Source of the DNA: Spirochaetia bacterium
GTDB taxonomy: Bacteria; Spirochaetota; Spirochaetia; Treponematales; Treponemataceae
Direction of reading: 5' to 3'
Assembly (NCBI GenBank): GCA_900769325.1
Contig: CAAGGF010000094.1
Coordinates: 1 to 57,834 of the forward strand
Length of the DNA stretch: 57,834 nt
The notes below the pieces were generated by a model. The model searched no databases. It was not told the DNA's origin and saw only the letters and a list, made by a program, of their open reading frames with translations. Position numbers and translations under genes: made by a program. Shown piece after piece: positions 1-7,334 of this stretch (positions are counted from its first letter, which is position 1; the number at the start of each line of letters is the position of its first letter).

Positions 1-476
1 CCGTTTTCCTGCTTATAATTTTCTTCAAGCCAGTTCATGTATTTTTCAAGAATTGGAATGACTTCTTTTACGCGTTTTTTATTTGCCGATTTGTGATAAA
101 GATTGAATTCTGCCCATGCAAATAACGGAAGCCCGATTCCCTGTGGATTTGATTCTGTAAAAATTGGAGAACCTGTTTTTACATCGTACTGCCAGCGGAT
201 TGCACCGTCTTCTTCTTGTTTTGAATAAAAATAATCTATGTTTTTATTTGCTTCGTAATTTCTGTTTGAATAAACAAGAAAAAAAGAAGAAAGAGTTGAT
301 TCTAATTGATCTATGACGCATTTATCATTTACAGGATAAAGAAAAAAGCCTTCTGAATCTTGCTCGGCAGTTTGAGGATTTATCCAGTTTGTTGAAAGCC
401 AAGTCCAGGTTTTATTATAAATATCTACAAAATCCTGATCATAAAAATGAATCTTTGGGAAATTGTGCTTGTTCAC
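1..476 (-). CDS. Trehalase-like six-hairpin glycoside hydrolase, N-terminal part (runs off left edge)
   Basis: The reading frame is open for 158 codons from a GTG start to the window edge. AGGAG lies five bases before the GTG, which fixes the start. There is no signal peptide, so a cytoplasmic enzyme is expected. The visible part is rich in aromatic residues: WTWLSTNW near residue 24, GAIRWQYD near 91 and NPQGIGLPLFAWAEF near 110-124. Trp-rich helical hairpins followed by a PQGxGxPLxAW-type segment are typical of (alpha/alpha)6 glycosidases of the trehalase/GH63-like group, including mannosylglycerate hydrolase relatives. The catalytic acids would lie beyond the edge, so substrate is open. 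The enzyme class is inferred from recalled family patterns, not from a search. Confidence 0.6.
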   Translation of the reverse strand, partial: MNKHNFPKIHFYDQDFVDIYNKTWTWLSTNWINPQTAEQDSEGFFLYPVNDKCVIDQLESTLSSFFLVYSNRNYEANKNIDYFYSKQEEDGAIRWQYDVKTGSPIFTESNPQGIGLPLFAWAEFNLYHKSANKKRVKEVIPILEKYMNWLEENYKQEN

Positions 477-516
477 AGGAACTCCTAACCTTTAAAAAGA
501 AAATTTGATTTCTTTT

Positions 517-525
517 ATTATAGCA
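517..525 (-). promoter_or_regulatory. Extended -10 promoter for the glycosidase gene
   Basis: Read on the minus strand this is TGC-TATAAT, a perfect -10 with the TGn extension, about 40 bases before the GTG start at 476. No good -35 is present at 17 bases, which is usual for extended -10 promoters. Confidence 0.55.
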
Positions 526-583
526 CAATTTTACAAAAAATGATGAAAAATTTATAAAAAAATGTAATTTTTTTATAAATTTT

Positions 584-2413
584 TTATTCTTCTGAATTTT
601 CTGTTGAATCTTCAGTTTTTAAAGGAACAGGGCTTTCGTCAACGATAATTTTTTCTTTGTTTAAATCAAGCCGAACAGTTTCAAGTTCAGTTTTATGGCG
701 TGATTTTAACAAAAGTGTTCCGGTTGCCTTTTTGTAAATATAACCCGAAGAGTTGTAAGTTTCAAAGCGTTCGTCTGTTCGGAATTTAAGGTTGTAAATG
801 TAAATTGATTCAAACTGAGGAATTCCGTCTAAAATTATATAATGGCTGCACGAAACCGGGAAATCAATTGTAATGTTTATGATTCCGTCGTTTGTGTTTT
901 CGTAGCCGATGTTGTTTGCACAAGTGAATGCCCAAATTGCCCTTCCGTTTGCAAAAGTCAGAATTTCAAAATGCGGATAGTAACGGTTTGTTTTTACTAC
1001 AATCGGATACAATTCTGAAAGGGTTTTTAAATCGAAAGAAGAACAGTTTTTGAGGTAAGAATTTACGATGAGTCTGCCTGCACGCTGAACTTCCGGGAGT
1101 TTTGCAATTTTTCCGTAGCGGATTAAAGTACTTCCGATTTTTACGCCGTCGATAACAGAAAGGAATTTGCCGTTTTCTGAAACAGTGATTATATCGTCAT
1201 CGAGAGTACACATTTTTTCGATTTTATCGACGATTGGTTCAGTTACAGGAAGAAGCTTTTCTGCAAGCGTTTTATTTTTTTCTGTTAAATCTGAATAAAC
1301 TGAAAGAATTCCTGCCGCGTGAAGAAGAGGAATTTTTTCTGCATCCAATGAAGATGTATTTTCAAGAAGCGTATTGATATTTTTTGAGCTGGGATGCATG
1401 CACATATAATCTGAAATATAAGATGCCGTGAAAACATCGGTTTTGAAATTTGATGCAGCGTAAGAAACAAGCGTTTCACATCGTTCCAGATAAGACTGAA
1501 GATTTTCATTCATTTTTTGGAGCGTGTTAAAATACGGTGCCGAAAGGAAAGTTCTTGAAGTATTCTTTTTAAATGATGAAGGAACTTTTTCGATTGCTTC
1601 TGTGAATTTTCCGGTTTCTGCCATTGCAGCAACATAAGAAACTGCTTCCTGTTCAGAAATTACGGCTTCAGAATTTAGAGATTCAAAAGAGCTGATTAAA
1701 TTCTTTTTGAGCAGGACAATAGAATTTAAAAGCTGAGTGTCTGAAGCACCGTCAAAAGAAGCAACCTGTTCAAACGAGAAAGATTTTGTATAATCGAAAT
1801 AAGAATAATGAGCCGTTTTTTCACGCTGAGTGAATGCAATTTTGTCTTCGCCAATATCGTTTGCAGAAAGTTCCCAGGAATTCTTTTTTGAACCGATTTT
1901 AATTTTTGTATCTGACTGCTGAAGGATTGTTGCTCCCGAAGAAAGTGAATACGGAAGGTAAAGCGAACTTGCATTCGACGGAAGTTCTGCGGAAACTGTT
2001 AAATGCGCCGTTGAAGAATCGTTACTCAAACTGAATATAATTGCAGCATTGTCTTTAAAATTAAAACGGCACGAAAGCGGTTCGATTTTTTGCCAGCTCT
2101 GTAACACCAGAGGCTTTTTTTTGTTATTGATTGTAATGAATCCGGATTTTTCATCGCTGTTAGAAAATGTAATTCCGTTGAAGCTGACAGTCATTTTATT
2201 TTTTAAAGAAGAATCTCCTTCGTCGTTTACGGATTCAAGCAAAGTGATGTGAAGGCTTCCGATTTTTTCTGATATAATTAAATCGTTTTTAAACTGAAGG
2301 ACAAAAATGCCGATAATTAAAAAAGCATAAATTAATATAAAAATAACTGATTTTTTTAGGCTATTAGAATACATTGTATTTATTAGTTTATAAAAAGACG
2401 GTAGATTTTTCAA
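584..2413 (-). CDS. Membrane-anchored protein of unknown function
   Basis: A 609-residue protein with one clear membrane segment near residues 22-43 (SVIFILIYAFLIIGIFVLQF) and a long, mostly beta-rich, Ser/Thr-rich remainder probably outside the cytoplasmic membrane. The C-terminus is acidic. I recognise no catalytic motif. The first in-frame start is TTG at 2413; an ATG 13 codons later (about 2374) is equally possible, and neither has a clear ribosome site. The gene is divergent from the TPR gene at 2444 with only 30 bases between, so the two promoters must overlap each other's 5' regions. It may be a spirochaete-specific envelope protein. Confidence 0.7.
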   Translation of the reverse strand: MKNLPSFYKLINTMYSNSLKKSVIFILIYAFLIIGIFVLQFKNDLIISEKIGSLHITLLESVNDEGDSSLKNKMTVSFNGITFSNSDEKSGFITINNKKKPLVLQSWQKIEPLSCRFNFKDNAAIIFSLSNDSSTAHLTVSAELPSNASSLYLPYSLSSGATILQQSDTKIKIGSKKNSWELSANDIGEDKIAFTQREKTAHYSYFDYTKSFSFEQVASFDGASDTQLLNSIVLLKKNLISSFESLNSEAVISEQEAVSYVAAMAETGKFTEAIEKVPSSFKKNTSRTFLSAPYFNTLQKMNENLQSYLERCETLVSYAASNFKTDVFTASYISDYMCMHPSSKNINTLLENTSSLDAEKIPLLHAAGILSVYSDLTEKNKTLAEKLLPVTEPIVDKIEKMCTLDDDIITVSENGKFLSVIDGVKIGSTLIRYGKIAKLPEVQRAGRLIVNSYLKNCSSFDLKTLSELYPIVVKTNRYYPHFEILTFANGRAIWAFTCANNIGYENTNDGIINITIDFPVSCSHYIILDGIPQFESIYIYNLKFRTDERFETYNSSGYIYKKATGTLLLKSRHKTELETVRLDLNKEKIIVDESPVPLKTEDSTENSEE

Positions 2414-2443
2414 CCGTCAAATTATTTTACAAAGGATTTTATA

Positions 2444-3778
2444 ATGAAAAAAATTCTGGCTTTTGTATGCGCTTTAATGTGTTTTTCAGCAAGTTTATTT
2501 TCTGAATCTGCCGACGGAATTATTTTTGCTGAAAAACTTCAAAAAATTCTTTCTGAAGGAACTTTAGAACAGGCAATCAATCTTTTTTCAGAAATTCCAG
2601 ATTCTTTAAAAAATGACAAAGATTTGATGATTTTAAAAGCGAGTTTAATTTTTTCTGCAAACCGCTACGATGAAGCACAGAAAATTGCCGACAGTCTTCT
2701 TCAGTCTTACCCGGATGATATTGGAGTTCTCGAACTCAAAGCAGAAATTGCATTCGCAAAAAAAGATTCCAAAACGCTGAAAACAGTTTCTGAAAAAATT
2801 CTTTCTATAAATCCGTACAATGCAATCGCAAATATCATCAAGGCAAATCAGTTTGCACTCAAAAAGAATTACAAACAGGCTGATGTTTGTTACAAAAAAG
2901 CACTCGTTTCCGAACCTGAAAATCTCGAGGCAATGTTCGGGCATGGAAAAATGAATTATTACATCGGCGATTTTAAAGAATCTGAAAAAACATTTTTAAA
3001 TCTTTTGGAAATCGACCCTTCAAATTCAGATTCTTACCAATATCTTGCAAAACTTTACGCTGAATCAGAAAATTATCTCGCCGCATCAAAAAACATCGAA
3101 AAAGCGCTTTCCATAGACCCGGAAAATTATGATTATTACATCGACTGCGGACAATACAACCGTTATCAGGGAAAATTTGCAGAAGCCGAAAAAGCGTGGA
3201 CAAAAGCGATTGAACTTGAGCCCGATTATTTTCTTGCGTACACTTACCGTGCAGGACTTTACGACGAACAGAACAAAATCGAAGAAGCGTTGAAAGATTA
3301 CCGAAAAATCATTGAAACAAATCCAAAATATTATTTTGCTTACGAAGAAATGGGAATTCTTGAATTTCATTTAAAAAACTGGTCAGAAGCCAGAAAATAT
3401 TTCACGCTCGCAAACCAATACAGAAAAGACTGGGCATATCAGCTGATGATTGTCGCAACTTATTTAAAAGAAAAAAATACATTAAAAGCAAAAGAATCCG
3501 CACAAACTTTTATGAAAACGATGGACAAAGCGTCAAGCGAATACCAGATGATGCGCCTTTATCACGACCAGGGACCTGTCAACGCCGAAAATGCACTCAG
3601 CAATTCAATTCAAAAAGAAGACAACAAAACAAAACGCGGAAAACTTCTATATTATATGGGATTGTATTACGATTTGAAAAATCTTCCACAAGCAGCCGTA
3701 ACTTACTATAATAAAATTCTTGAAATGCAGACGCCGTTATTCTTTGAGTACAGACTTGCAGAATGGGGCCTTCAATAA
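2444..3778 (+). CDS. Exported TPR-repeat protein
   Basis: 444 residues. A signal peptide covers about residues 1-20 (lysines, then LAFVCALMCFSASLFS). The mature part is a chain of tetratricopeptide repeats, seen as recurring pairs such as YYIGDFKESEKTFLNLLEIDPSN, YRYQGKFAEAEKAWTKAIELEP-type helices with conserved A/G and P at repeat ends. TPR arrays are protein-docking scaffolds, here in the periplasm. AAAGGA lies eight bases before the ATG. The next gene (TraB family) follows after 13 bases and is probably co-transcribed. No catalytic domain is visible. Confidence 0.85.
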   Translation: MKKILAFVCALMCFSASLFSESADGIIFAEKLQKILSEGTLEQAINLFSEIPDSLKNDKDLMILKASLIFSANRYDEAQKIADSLLQSYPDDIGVLELKAEIAFAKKDSKTLKTVSEKILSINPYNAIANIIKANQFALKKNYKQADVCYKKALVSEPENLEAMFGHGKMNYYIGDFKESEKTFLNLLEIDPSNSDSYQYLAKLYAESENYLAASKNIEKALSIDPENYDYYIDCGQYNRYQGKFAEAEKAWTKAIELEPDYFLAYTYRAGLYDEQNKIEEALKDYRKIIETNPKYYFAYEEMGILEFHLKNWSEARKYFTLANQYRKDWAYQLMIVATYLKEKNTLKAKESAQTFMKTMDKASSEYQMMRLYHDQGPVNAENALSNSIQKEDNKTKRGKLLYYMGLYYDLKNLPQAAVTYYNKILEMQTPLFFEYRLAEWGLQ

Positions 3779-3791
3779 AAGGGAGATTTTA

Positions 3792-5000
3792 ATGTCAGAG
3801 CAGACTCAAAAAATTTTAACATTCGGTGAAAGAAAAATTACTTTAATCGGAACGGCACATGTTTCCTCCGAAAGTGTAAACGAAGTTTCAGAAACTATAA
3901 AATCCATAAATCCTGATTGCGTTGCAGTTGAACTTGACCAAAAAAGATGCGATTCAGTTCAAAATACAAAATCTTGGAGCGAACTTGACATCATAAAAGT
4001 TTTAAAATCAGGTCAGGGATTTTTGCTTCTTACAAATTTAATTCTTGCGTCGTATCAAAAAAGAATCGGTCAAAATGTCGGTGTAAAGCCTGGAGATGAA
4101 CTTCTTGCCGCAATAAAAACAGCTTCAGAATTAAACATTCCGGTTGAACTTGTCGACAGACCGATTCAGATTACATTAAAACGGGCGTGGGCAAAAAATT
4201 CTTTCATCGGAAAAATGAAACTTCTTGCCGCATTGTTGTCAAGTGCATTTTCAAAAGAAGAAATTTCCAGCGAACAAATCGAAGAATTAAAAAACAATTC
4301 GGAAATGGATTCAATGATGAAAGAACTTTCCGATTATATGCCGCAAATTCAAAAAGTTTTAATCGACGAACGCGACAGGTATCTTGCAAGCCGAATTTGG
4401 GAATCAGCCGGAAACAATATCGTTGCAGTTCTCGGTGCAGGGCATTTAAACGGCGTCAGAAATTATCTTGAACAAATTGCAGAAGGAAAACTTTCTACAG
4501 ATACTTCAGAAATCGCTTCAGTGCCGCCTAAAAAACTTTCTTCAAAAATTCTTTCCTGGGTAATACCGATTCTCATAATTCTTTTGATTGCATTCGGATT
4601 TTATCTTGGCGGAAAAGAAAAAGGCTCTCAAATGGCATTGAGCTGGGTTTTATGGAACGGAATTTGTGCTGCTATCGGTTCTTTAATCGGTGGCGGTCAT
4701 ATTATTACAATTTTAGTTTCATTTGTTGCAGCCCCTATAACTTCACTCTGTCCGTTTATCGGAGTCGGAATCGTCGCAGGAATTGTTCAGGCATTAATCG
4801 TAAGACCAAAAGTCGCTGATATGGAAAATCTTTCCGAAGATGTTTCAAAATTAAAAACATTCTACAAAAACCGAATTTTACGCGTTCTGTTAATTTTTCT
4901 TCTTTCATCAATCGGAAGTTCAGCCGGAACTTTTATAAGCGGTGCTGACATTATTGCAAAATTTATAGAAATAATTCAAAAGGTGCTTGACAATCTGTAA
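3792..5000 (+). CDS. TraB/PrgY-family membrane protein
   Basis: 402 residues from the ATG at 3792, which follows GGGAG by seven bases; a longer in-frame extension overlapping the upstream gene lacks a ribosome site. The N-terminal domain carries the TraB signature GTAHVSSES near residues 20-28 and VAVELDQKRC near 43-52, and GAGHLNGV near 215-222. About four hydrophobic segments fill the C-terminal third (IPILIILLIAFGFYLGG and later ones). TraB/PrgY proteins are predicted metalloprotease-like membrane proteins; the enterococcal founder lowers pheromone activity. The physiological role in spirochaetes is unknown. The gene ends directly at the promoter of the tRNA cluster. Confidence 0.85.
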   Translation: MSEQTQKILTFGERKITLIGTAHVSSESVNEVSETIKSINPDCVAVELDQKRCDSVQNTKSWSELDIIKVLKSGQGFLLLTNLILASYQKRIGQNVGVKPGDELLAAIKTASELNIPVELVDRPIQITLKRAWAKNSFIGKMKLLAALLSSAFSKEEISSEQIEELKNNSEMDSMMKELSDYMPQIQKVLIDERDRYLASRIWESAGNNIVAVLGAGHLNGVRNYLEQIAEGKLSTDTSEIASVPPKKLSSKILSWVIPILIILLIAFGFYLGGKEKGSQMALSWVLWNGICAAIGSLIGGGHIITILVSFVAAPITSLCPFIGVGIVAGIVQALIVRPKVADMENLSEDVSKLKTFYKNRILRVLLIFLLSSIGSSAGTFISGADIIAKFIEIIQKVLDNL

Positions 5001-5016
5001 AATTATTTGATATTAT
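4987..5016 (+). promoter_or_regulatory. Promoter of the tRNA cluster
   Basis: TTGACA at 4987-4992 and TATTAT at 5011-5016 with an 18-base spacer. The -35 lies inside the last codons of the TraB-family gene, and the first tRNA begins 13 bases after the -10. Confidence 0.6.
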
Positions 5017-5029
5017 ACTATTGCATTTT

Positions 5030-5115
5030 GGAGCGATACCAAAGCGGTCGTACTGGGGCGGTCTTGAAAACCGTTGATCTTCACGGGTCCGGGGGTTCGA
5101 ATCCCTCTCGCTCCG
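5030..5115 (+). tRNA. tRNA-Ser (anticodon UGA)
   Basis: A complete type II cloverleaf of 86 bases. The acceptor arms GGAGCGA and TCGCTCC pair over seven bases with discriminator G. The anticodon loop CTTGAAA gives TGA at 5065-5067. The long variable arm and the TTCGAAT T-loop are present. CCA is not encoded. Confidence 0.97.
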
Positions 5116-5124
5116 ATTACTGCT

Positions 5125-5209
5125 GGAGGTGTGGTAGAGCGGTAATACAACGGATTGCTAATCCGTCAGTTCCGAAAGGGCTGGGCAGGTTCAACTCCTG
5201 TCGCCTCCG
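5125..5209 (+). tRNA. tRNA-Ser (anticodon GCU)
   Basis: An 85-base type II tRNA nine bases after the first. The acceptor GGAGGTG pairs with CGCCTCC, including one G-T pair; discriminator G. The anticodon loop TTGCTAA gives GCT at 5157-5159. A long variable arm follows. CCA is not encoded. Confidence 0.97.
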
Positions 5210-5239
5210 ATACCCAACAGCTTTAGCTGAATTTTCTAT

Positions 5240-5314
5240 GAGATTGTAGCTCAGCTGGATTAGAGCGCCACCCTGCGGAGGTGGAGGTCGCACGTTCGAA
5301 TCGTGTCAGTCTCA
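5240..5314 (+). tRNA. tRNA-Arg (anticodon GCG)
   Basis: A 75-base type I tRNA. The acceptor GAGATTG pairs with CAGTCTC; D-stem GCTC/GAGC; anticodon stem CCACC/GGTGG with loop CTGCGGA, so the anticodon is GCG at 5275-5277 and reads CGC (and by wobble CGU). T-stem GCACG/CGTGT with TTCGAAT. An A is present in the D-loop at the position of the arginine identity base A20. Most bacteria instead use an ACG anticodon changed to inosine. CCA is not encoded. Confidence 0.93.
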
Positions 5315-5332
5315 ATCTTGCTGAAAAAAAAT

Positions 5333-5360
5333 AGTTCATCATTTGGTGAGCTTTTTTTTT
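5333..5360 (+). terminator. Terminator of the tRNA cluster
   Basis: AGTTCAT pairs with GTGAGCT around a short loop (two G-T pairs) and is followed by an uninterrupted run of T. It separates the tRNA genes from the SRP RNA gene. Confidence 0.65.
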
Positions 5361-5377
5361 GTAATTTTTTATTTAGA

Positions 5378-5496
5378 GCTCTTTAGTGAGTCCAGATGCC
5401 TTTCAAAGTATGCTTCAAAACCCCGCCAGAGGAGGAATCCAGCAACGGTATGAAGATTTTACTTGTGCTTAGGATTATCTGGGCTCTCTAAAGGGC
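5378..5496 (+). ncRNA. ffs: Small signal recognition particle RNA (4.5S-type)
   Basis: The centre holds the SRP domain IV core: CCGCCAG, a GGA-GGAA-TCC hairpin with a GGAA tetraloop, then AGCAACGG, inside the stem CTTCA/TGAAG. This is the Ffh-binding element. The two ends close the long helix: GCTCTTTAG at 5378-5386 pairs with CTAAAGGGC at 5488-5496 (with a G-T pair), and CCAGAT at 5392-5397 pairs with ATCTGG at 5477-5482. The 3' end runs into T7 (5497-5503), so the terminal helix also acts as terminator. With Ffh and FtsY this RNA targets membrane proteins during translation. The exact 5' end is an estimate. Confidence 0.88.
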
Positions 5497-5534
5497 TTTT
5501 TTTATTTTTGAATTCTGAATGTAAAGTTTTTTAA

Positions 5535-5840
5535 TCACATTTCTTCTAATAATTGAAAAAGAATATTCTGCTGTTTTTCTGTAAGCTTATTCCATTTATG
5601 TAATAATTCACTTTGTTGTTTTGTTAAAGGCACAATTTCTGTGTAATCCTCTGTAAAAAACTGAGCAAGAGTAATGCCAAATGCCTTGCATATTTTTTCA
5701 AGCGACGGTATCGAGGGAATCTGATTTTTTCTGTACCAGGAAGAAATGGTAGATTGCGGAAGTTCAGATTTTTCTGCCAGTTGATACTCAGTCCAATTCC
5801 GTTCAATTCTAAATTTTCTAATTTTTTCTAATATATCCAT
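5535..5840 (-). CDS. XRE-family (Cro/C1-type) transcriptional repressor
   Basis: 101 residues. The helix-turn-helix covers about residues 5-60: IRKFRIERNWTEYQLAEKS, then the recognition helix LPQSTISSWYRKNQ, then PSLEKICKAFGITLAQFF. A short C-terminal tail (LTKQQSELLHKWNKLTEKQQ and a little more) follows; no peptidase domain, so it is a small Cro-type regulator. It is divergent from the gene row starting at 5961. The 120 bases between contain four copies of the half-site TAGCGT/ACGCTA, one pair overlapping the rightward -10 box, so it probably represses both itself and the row. No ribosome site is seen before the ATG. Confidence 0.9.
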   Translation of the reverse strand: MDILEKIRKFRIERNWTEYQLAEKSELPQSTISSWYRKNQIPSIPSLEKICKAFGITLAQFFTEDYTEIVPLTKQQSELLHKWNKLTEKQQNILFQLLEEM

Positions 5841-5846
5841 ATTGAT

Positions 5847-5858
5847 ACGCTATTGCGT
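5847..5858. promoter_or_regulatory. Operator-like palindrome O1 next to the XRE start
   Basis: ACGC-TATT-GCGT lies eight bases before the XRE start codon. It contains the half-site ACGCTA that recurs at 5875-5880 and in O2 as TAGCGT or its complement. The position suits autorepression of the regulator. Binding is inferred. Confidence 0.55.
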
Positions 5859-5879
5859 TAATAATACTTGTGTTTAGCG

Positions 5880-5918
5880 TTGCAAAATAATAATTTTTAG
5901 CGTATAATAATAACGCTA
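5880..5918 (+). promoter_or_regulatory. Rightward island promoter with overlapping operator O2
   Basis: TTGCAA at 5880-5885 and a perfect TATAAT at 5903-5908 with a 17-base spacer. The inverted repeat TAGCGT-N9-ACGCTA (5898-5903 and 5913-5918) brackets the -10, and another TAGCGT (5875-5880) overlaps the -35. A repressor bound here would block RNA polymerase. The promoter faces the gene at 5961. Confidence 0.75.
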
Positions 5919-5960
5919 TTAGTTAGTAGAAAGGCTAAGAAAAAATTGCAGAGGTTTATT

Positions 5961-6188
5961 ATGGAAAAATTTTATTGTGAGTATTGTGGGGCTGATTATT
6001 CTTCTGTTCGTTCTTTGACAGGCGGTTCTTGTTCCCGTAGTCCTACAAAAAAACATATCTTATACGAAGGAACTGAAAAATCAAGGTATACTTGCAAGTA
6101 TTGTGGAAGCCAGTATTCATCCATACGGTCCATGGTAGGTGGCAGTTGTTCTAAAAGCCCGACAAAACGGCATCACCCTGCTTTATAG
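5961..6188 (+). CDS. Miniprotein with two tandem CCCH zinc-finger-like repeats
   Basis: 75 residues from the ATG at 5961; GAGG six bases upstream decides this over a TTG 15 bases earlier. The protein is two near-identical modules with the exact spacing C-x2-C-x14-C-x7-H: CEYCGADYSSVRSLTGGSC with SPTKKH, and CKYCGSQYSSIRSMVGGSC with SPTKRH. A linker (YEGTEKSRYT) joins them and the end is HHPAL. Three Cys and one His per module suggest one zinc each. This differs from C2H2 fingers (second half C-x7-H rather than H-x3-5-H). I have seen similar short repeats in gut bacteria but know of no assigned role. First gene after the repressor-controlled promoter. Confidence 0.8.
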   Translation: MEKFYCEYCGADYSSVRSLTGGSCSRSPTKKHILYEGTEKSRYTCKYCGSQYSSIRSMVGGSCSKSPTKRHHPAL

Positions 6189-6259
6189 TACTAAAAGTAA
6201 CTGGAACTGCTGTTTTTTTTTGTAGCCCCAAGTAAATTATGGTTTATGAAGGTCGCTAT

Positions 6260-7330
6260 ATGAAATTAAATAAAAATATAACATATATCATTCTTATCGT
6301 GTTTTTTGCTATTGCTTTCCTTGTAACGTCTGTGCTGTTCAAAGTTTTTGGAATTACGAACATCTGGTCTCAGATAACAGGAACATTGCTTGGAACAATC
6401 ATTACGGCAATAGTTACTGTATCTTTGCTTAATGCTCAGACTGATAAAGAAATAAGTCATGATAGAGATGTTGGAATTTTCGAAGAAAAACAAAAAACAT
6501 ATCACAAATTCATTGAAACGCTGGAAAATATAACACAGGATGGAAAAATAAATATTCCGGGTAAGGATAATGCGGATAAAAATGATGAATTGCAGCATTT
6601 GATTTACCAGCTTGGTTATGTTCAGATGCATGCAAATCATGACCTTTCAGAAAGAATTACAGAATCTGTTGGAGATTTGATAAGCACTGTTTCCCAAATG
6701 AACAACGGCGAGTTTCAAAAGAAAAATGAGATATATTCTGACTTGGCAGAAAATGTTTTTAACATTGTGTCCTTACTTAGAAATGATTTATATAACTCTG
6801 ATTTTGAAGCCGTATCAAAAGAATGTTTTAATTCAACTCTTCGTGCAACGGGTGCTTTTGATGATGAATTGCTTTCAGAGGGCAGTCGTGCTGAAACGCT
6901 TTTTAAATTTTTATCATATATAAAGGAAGAACTTGAGAAAAAAAAGTACAAAATTGTCATTTTATTCAATTTAAAGAAGAATGATGATATAAAATCAATA
7001 AGTCGGGCATATCTTTCACATCAATGGATACAGTTTAAAGTTATGGATTTAGCAGGCGAACATCTAAAATGGTGTTTTGTTTTTGATAATGCAGGCTGGG
7101 TGAATACGAAATTTTATGTTGATACTGCATTGAAGGAAGAAAATATTACACTTTTGAGTGAATACAAAACTTTGTTGCCAAAGGATGTTTCTATGAATTT
7201 TATCGATATTTCAAATGACGGCTACAAATCATTTGCACGACTTTCTGATAATGGCAAAAAAGCCTTTGTTCGAAAATATGTCAAAAATATTGAATCCAAA
7301 ATCGAATCAATAAGCAATTCAGAGGTTTAA
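6260..7330 (+). CDS. Two-TM protein with large cytoplasmic domain, unknown function
   Basis: 356 residues from the ATG at 6260, preceded by GAAGG at seven bases; the ATG at 6239 has no such site. Two membrane segments lie near residues 8-28 (ITYIILIVFFAIAFLVTSVLF) and 38-57 (ITGTLLGTIITAIVTVSLL). The rest is cytoplasmic if the N-terminus is inside: a helical, charged region to about residue 210, then a mixed alpha/beta domain containing KYKIVILFNLKKNDD and LKWCFVFDNAGW. No known catalytic motif is visible. The domain order of membrane anchor, coiled region and compact C-terminal domain recalls sensors or effectors. Only four bases separate it from the next gene, so they are co-transcribed. 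Confidence 0.75.
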   Translation: MKLNKNITYIILIVFFAIAFLVTSVLFKVFGITNIWSQITGTLLGTIITAIVTVSLLNAQTDKEISHDRDVGIFEEKQKTYHKFIETLENITQDGKINIPGKDNADKNDELQHLIYQLGYVQMHANHDLSERITESVGDLISTVSQMNNGEFQKKNEIYSDLAENVFNIVSLLRNDLYNSDFEAVSKECFNSTLRATGAFDDELLSEGSRAETLFKFLSYIKEELEKKKYKIVILFNLKKNDDIKSISRAYLSHQWIQFKVMDLAGEHLKWCFVFDNAGWVNTKFYVDTALKEENITLLSEYKTLLPKDVSMNFIDISNDGYKSFARLSDNGKKAFVRKYVKNIESKIESISNSEV

Positions 7331-7334
7331 ATTT

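Noticed and set aside
5007..5249. An 80-codon open frame over the tRNA genes
   Set aside because: It lies on top of three well-formed tRNAs and has no independent support.
5535..6188. Simple toxin-antitoxin pair formed by XRE and the CCCH miniprotein
   Set aside because: The two genes are divergent, not in one operon, and the miniprotein resembles no known toxin.
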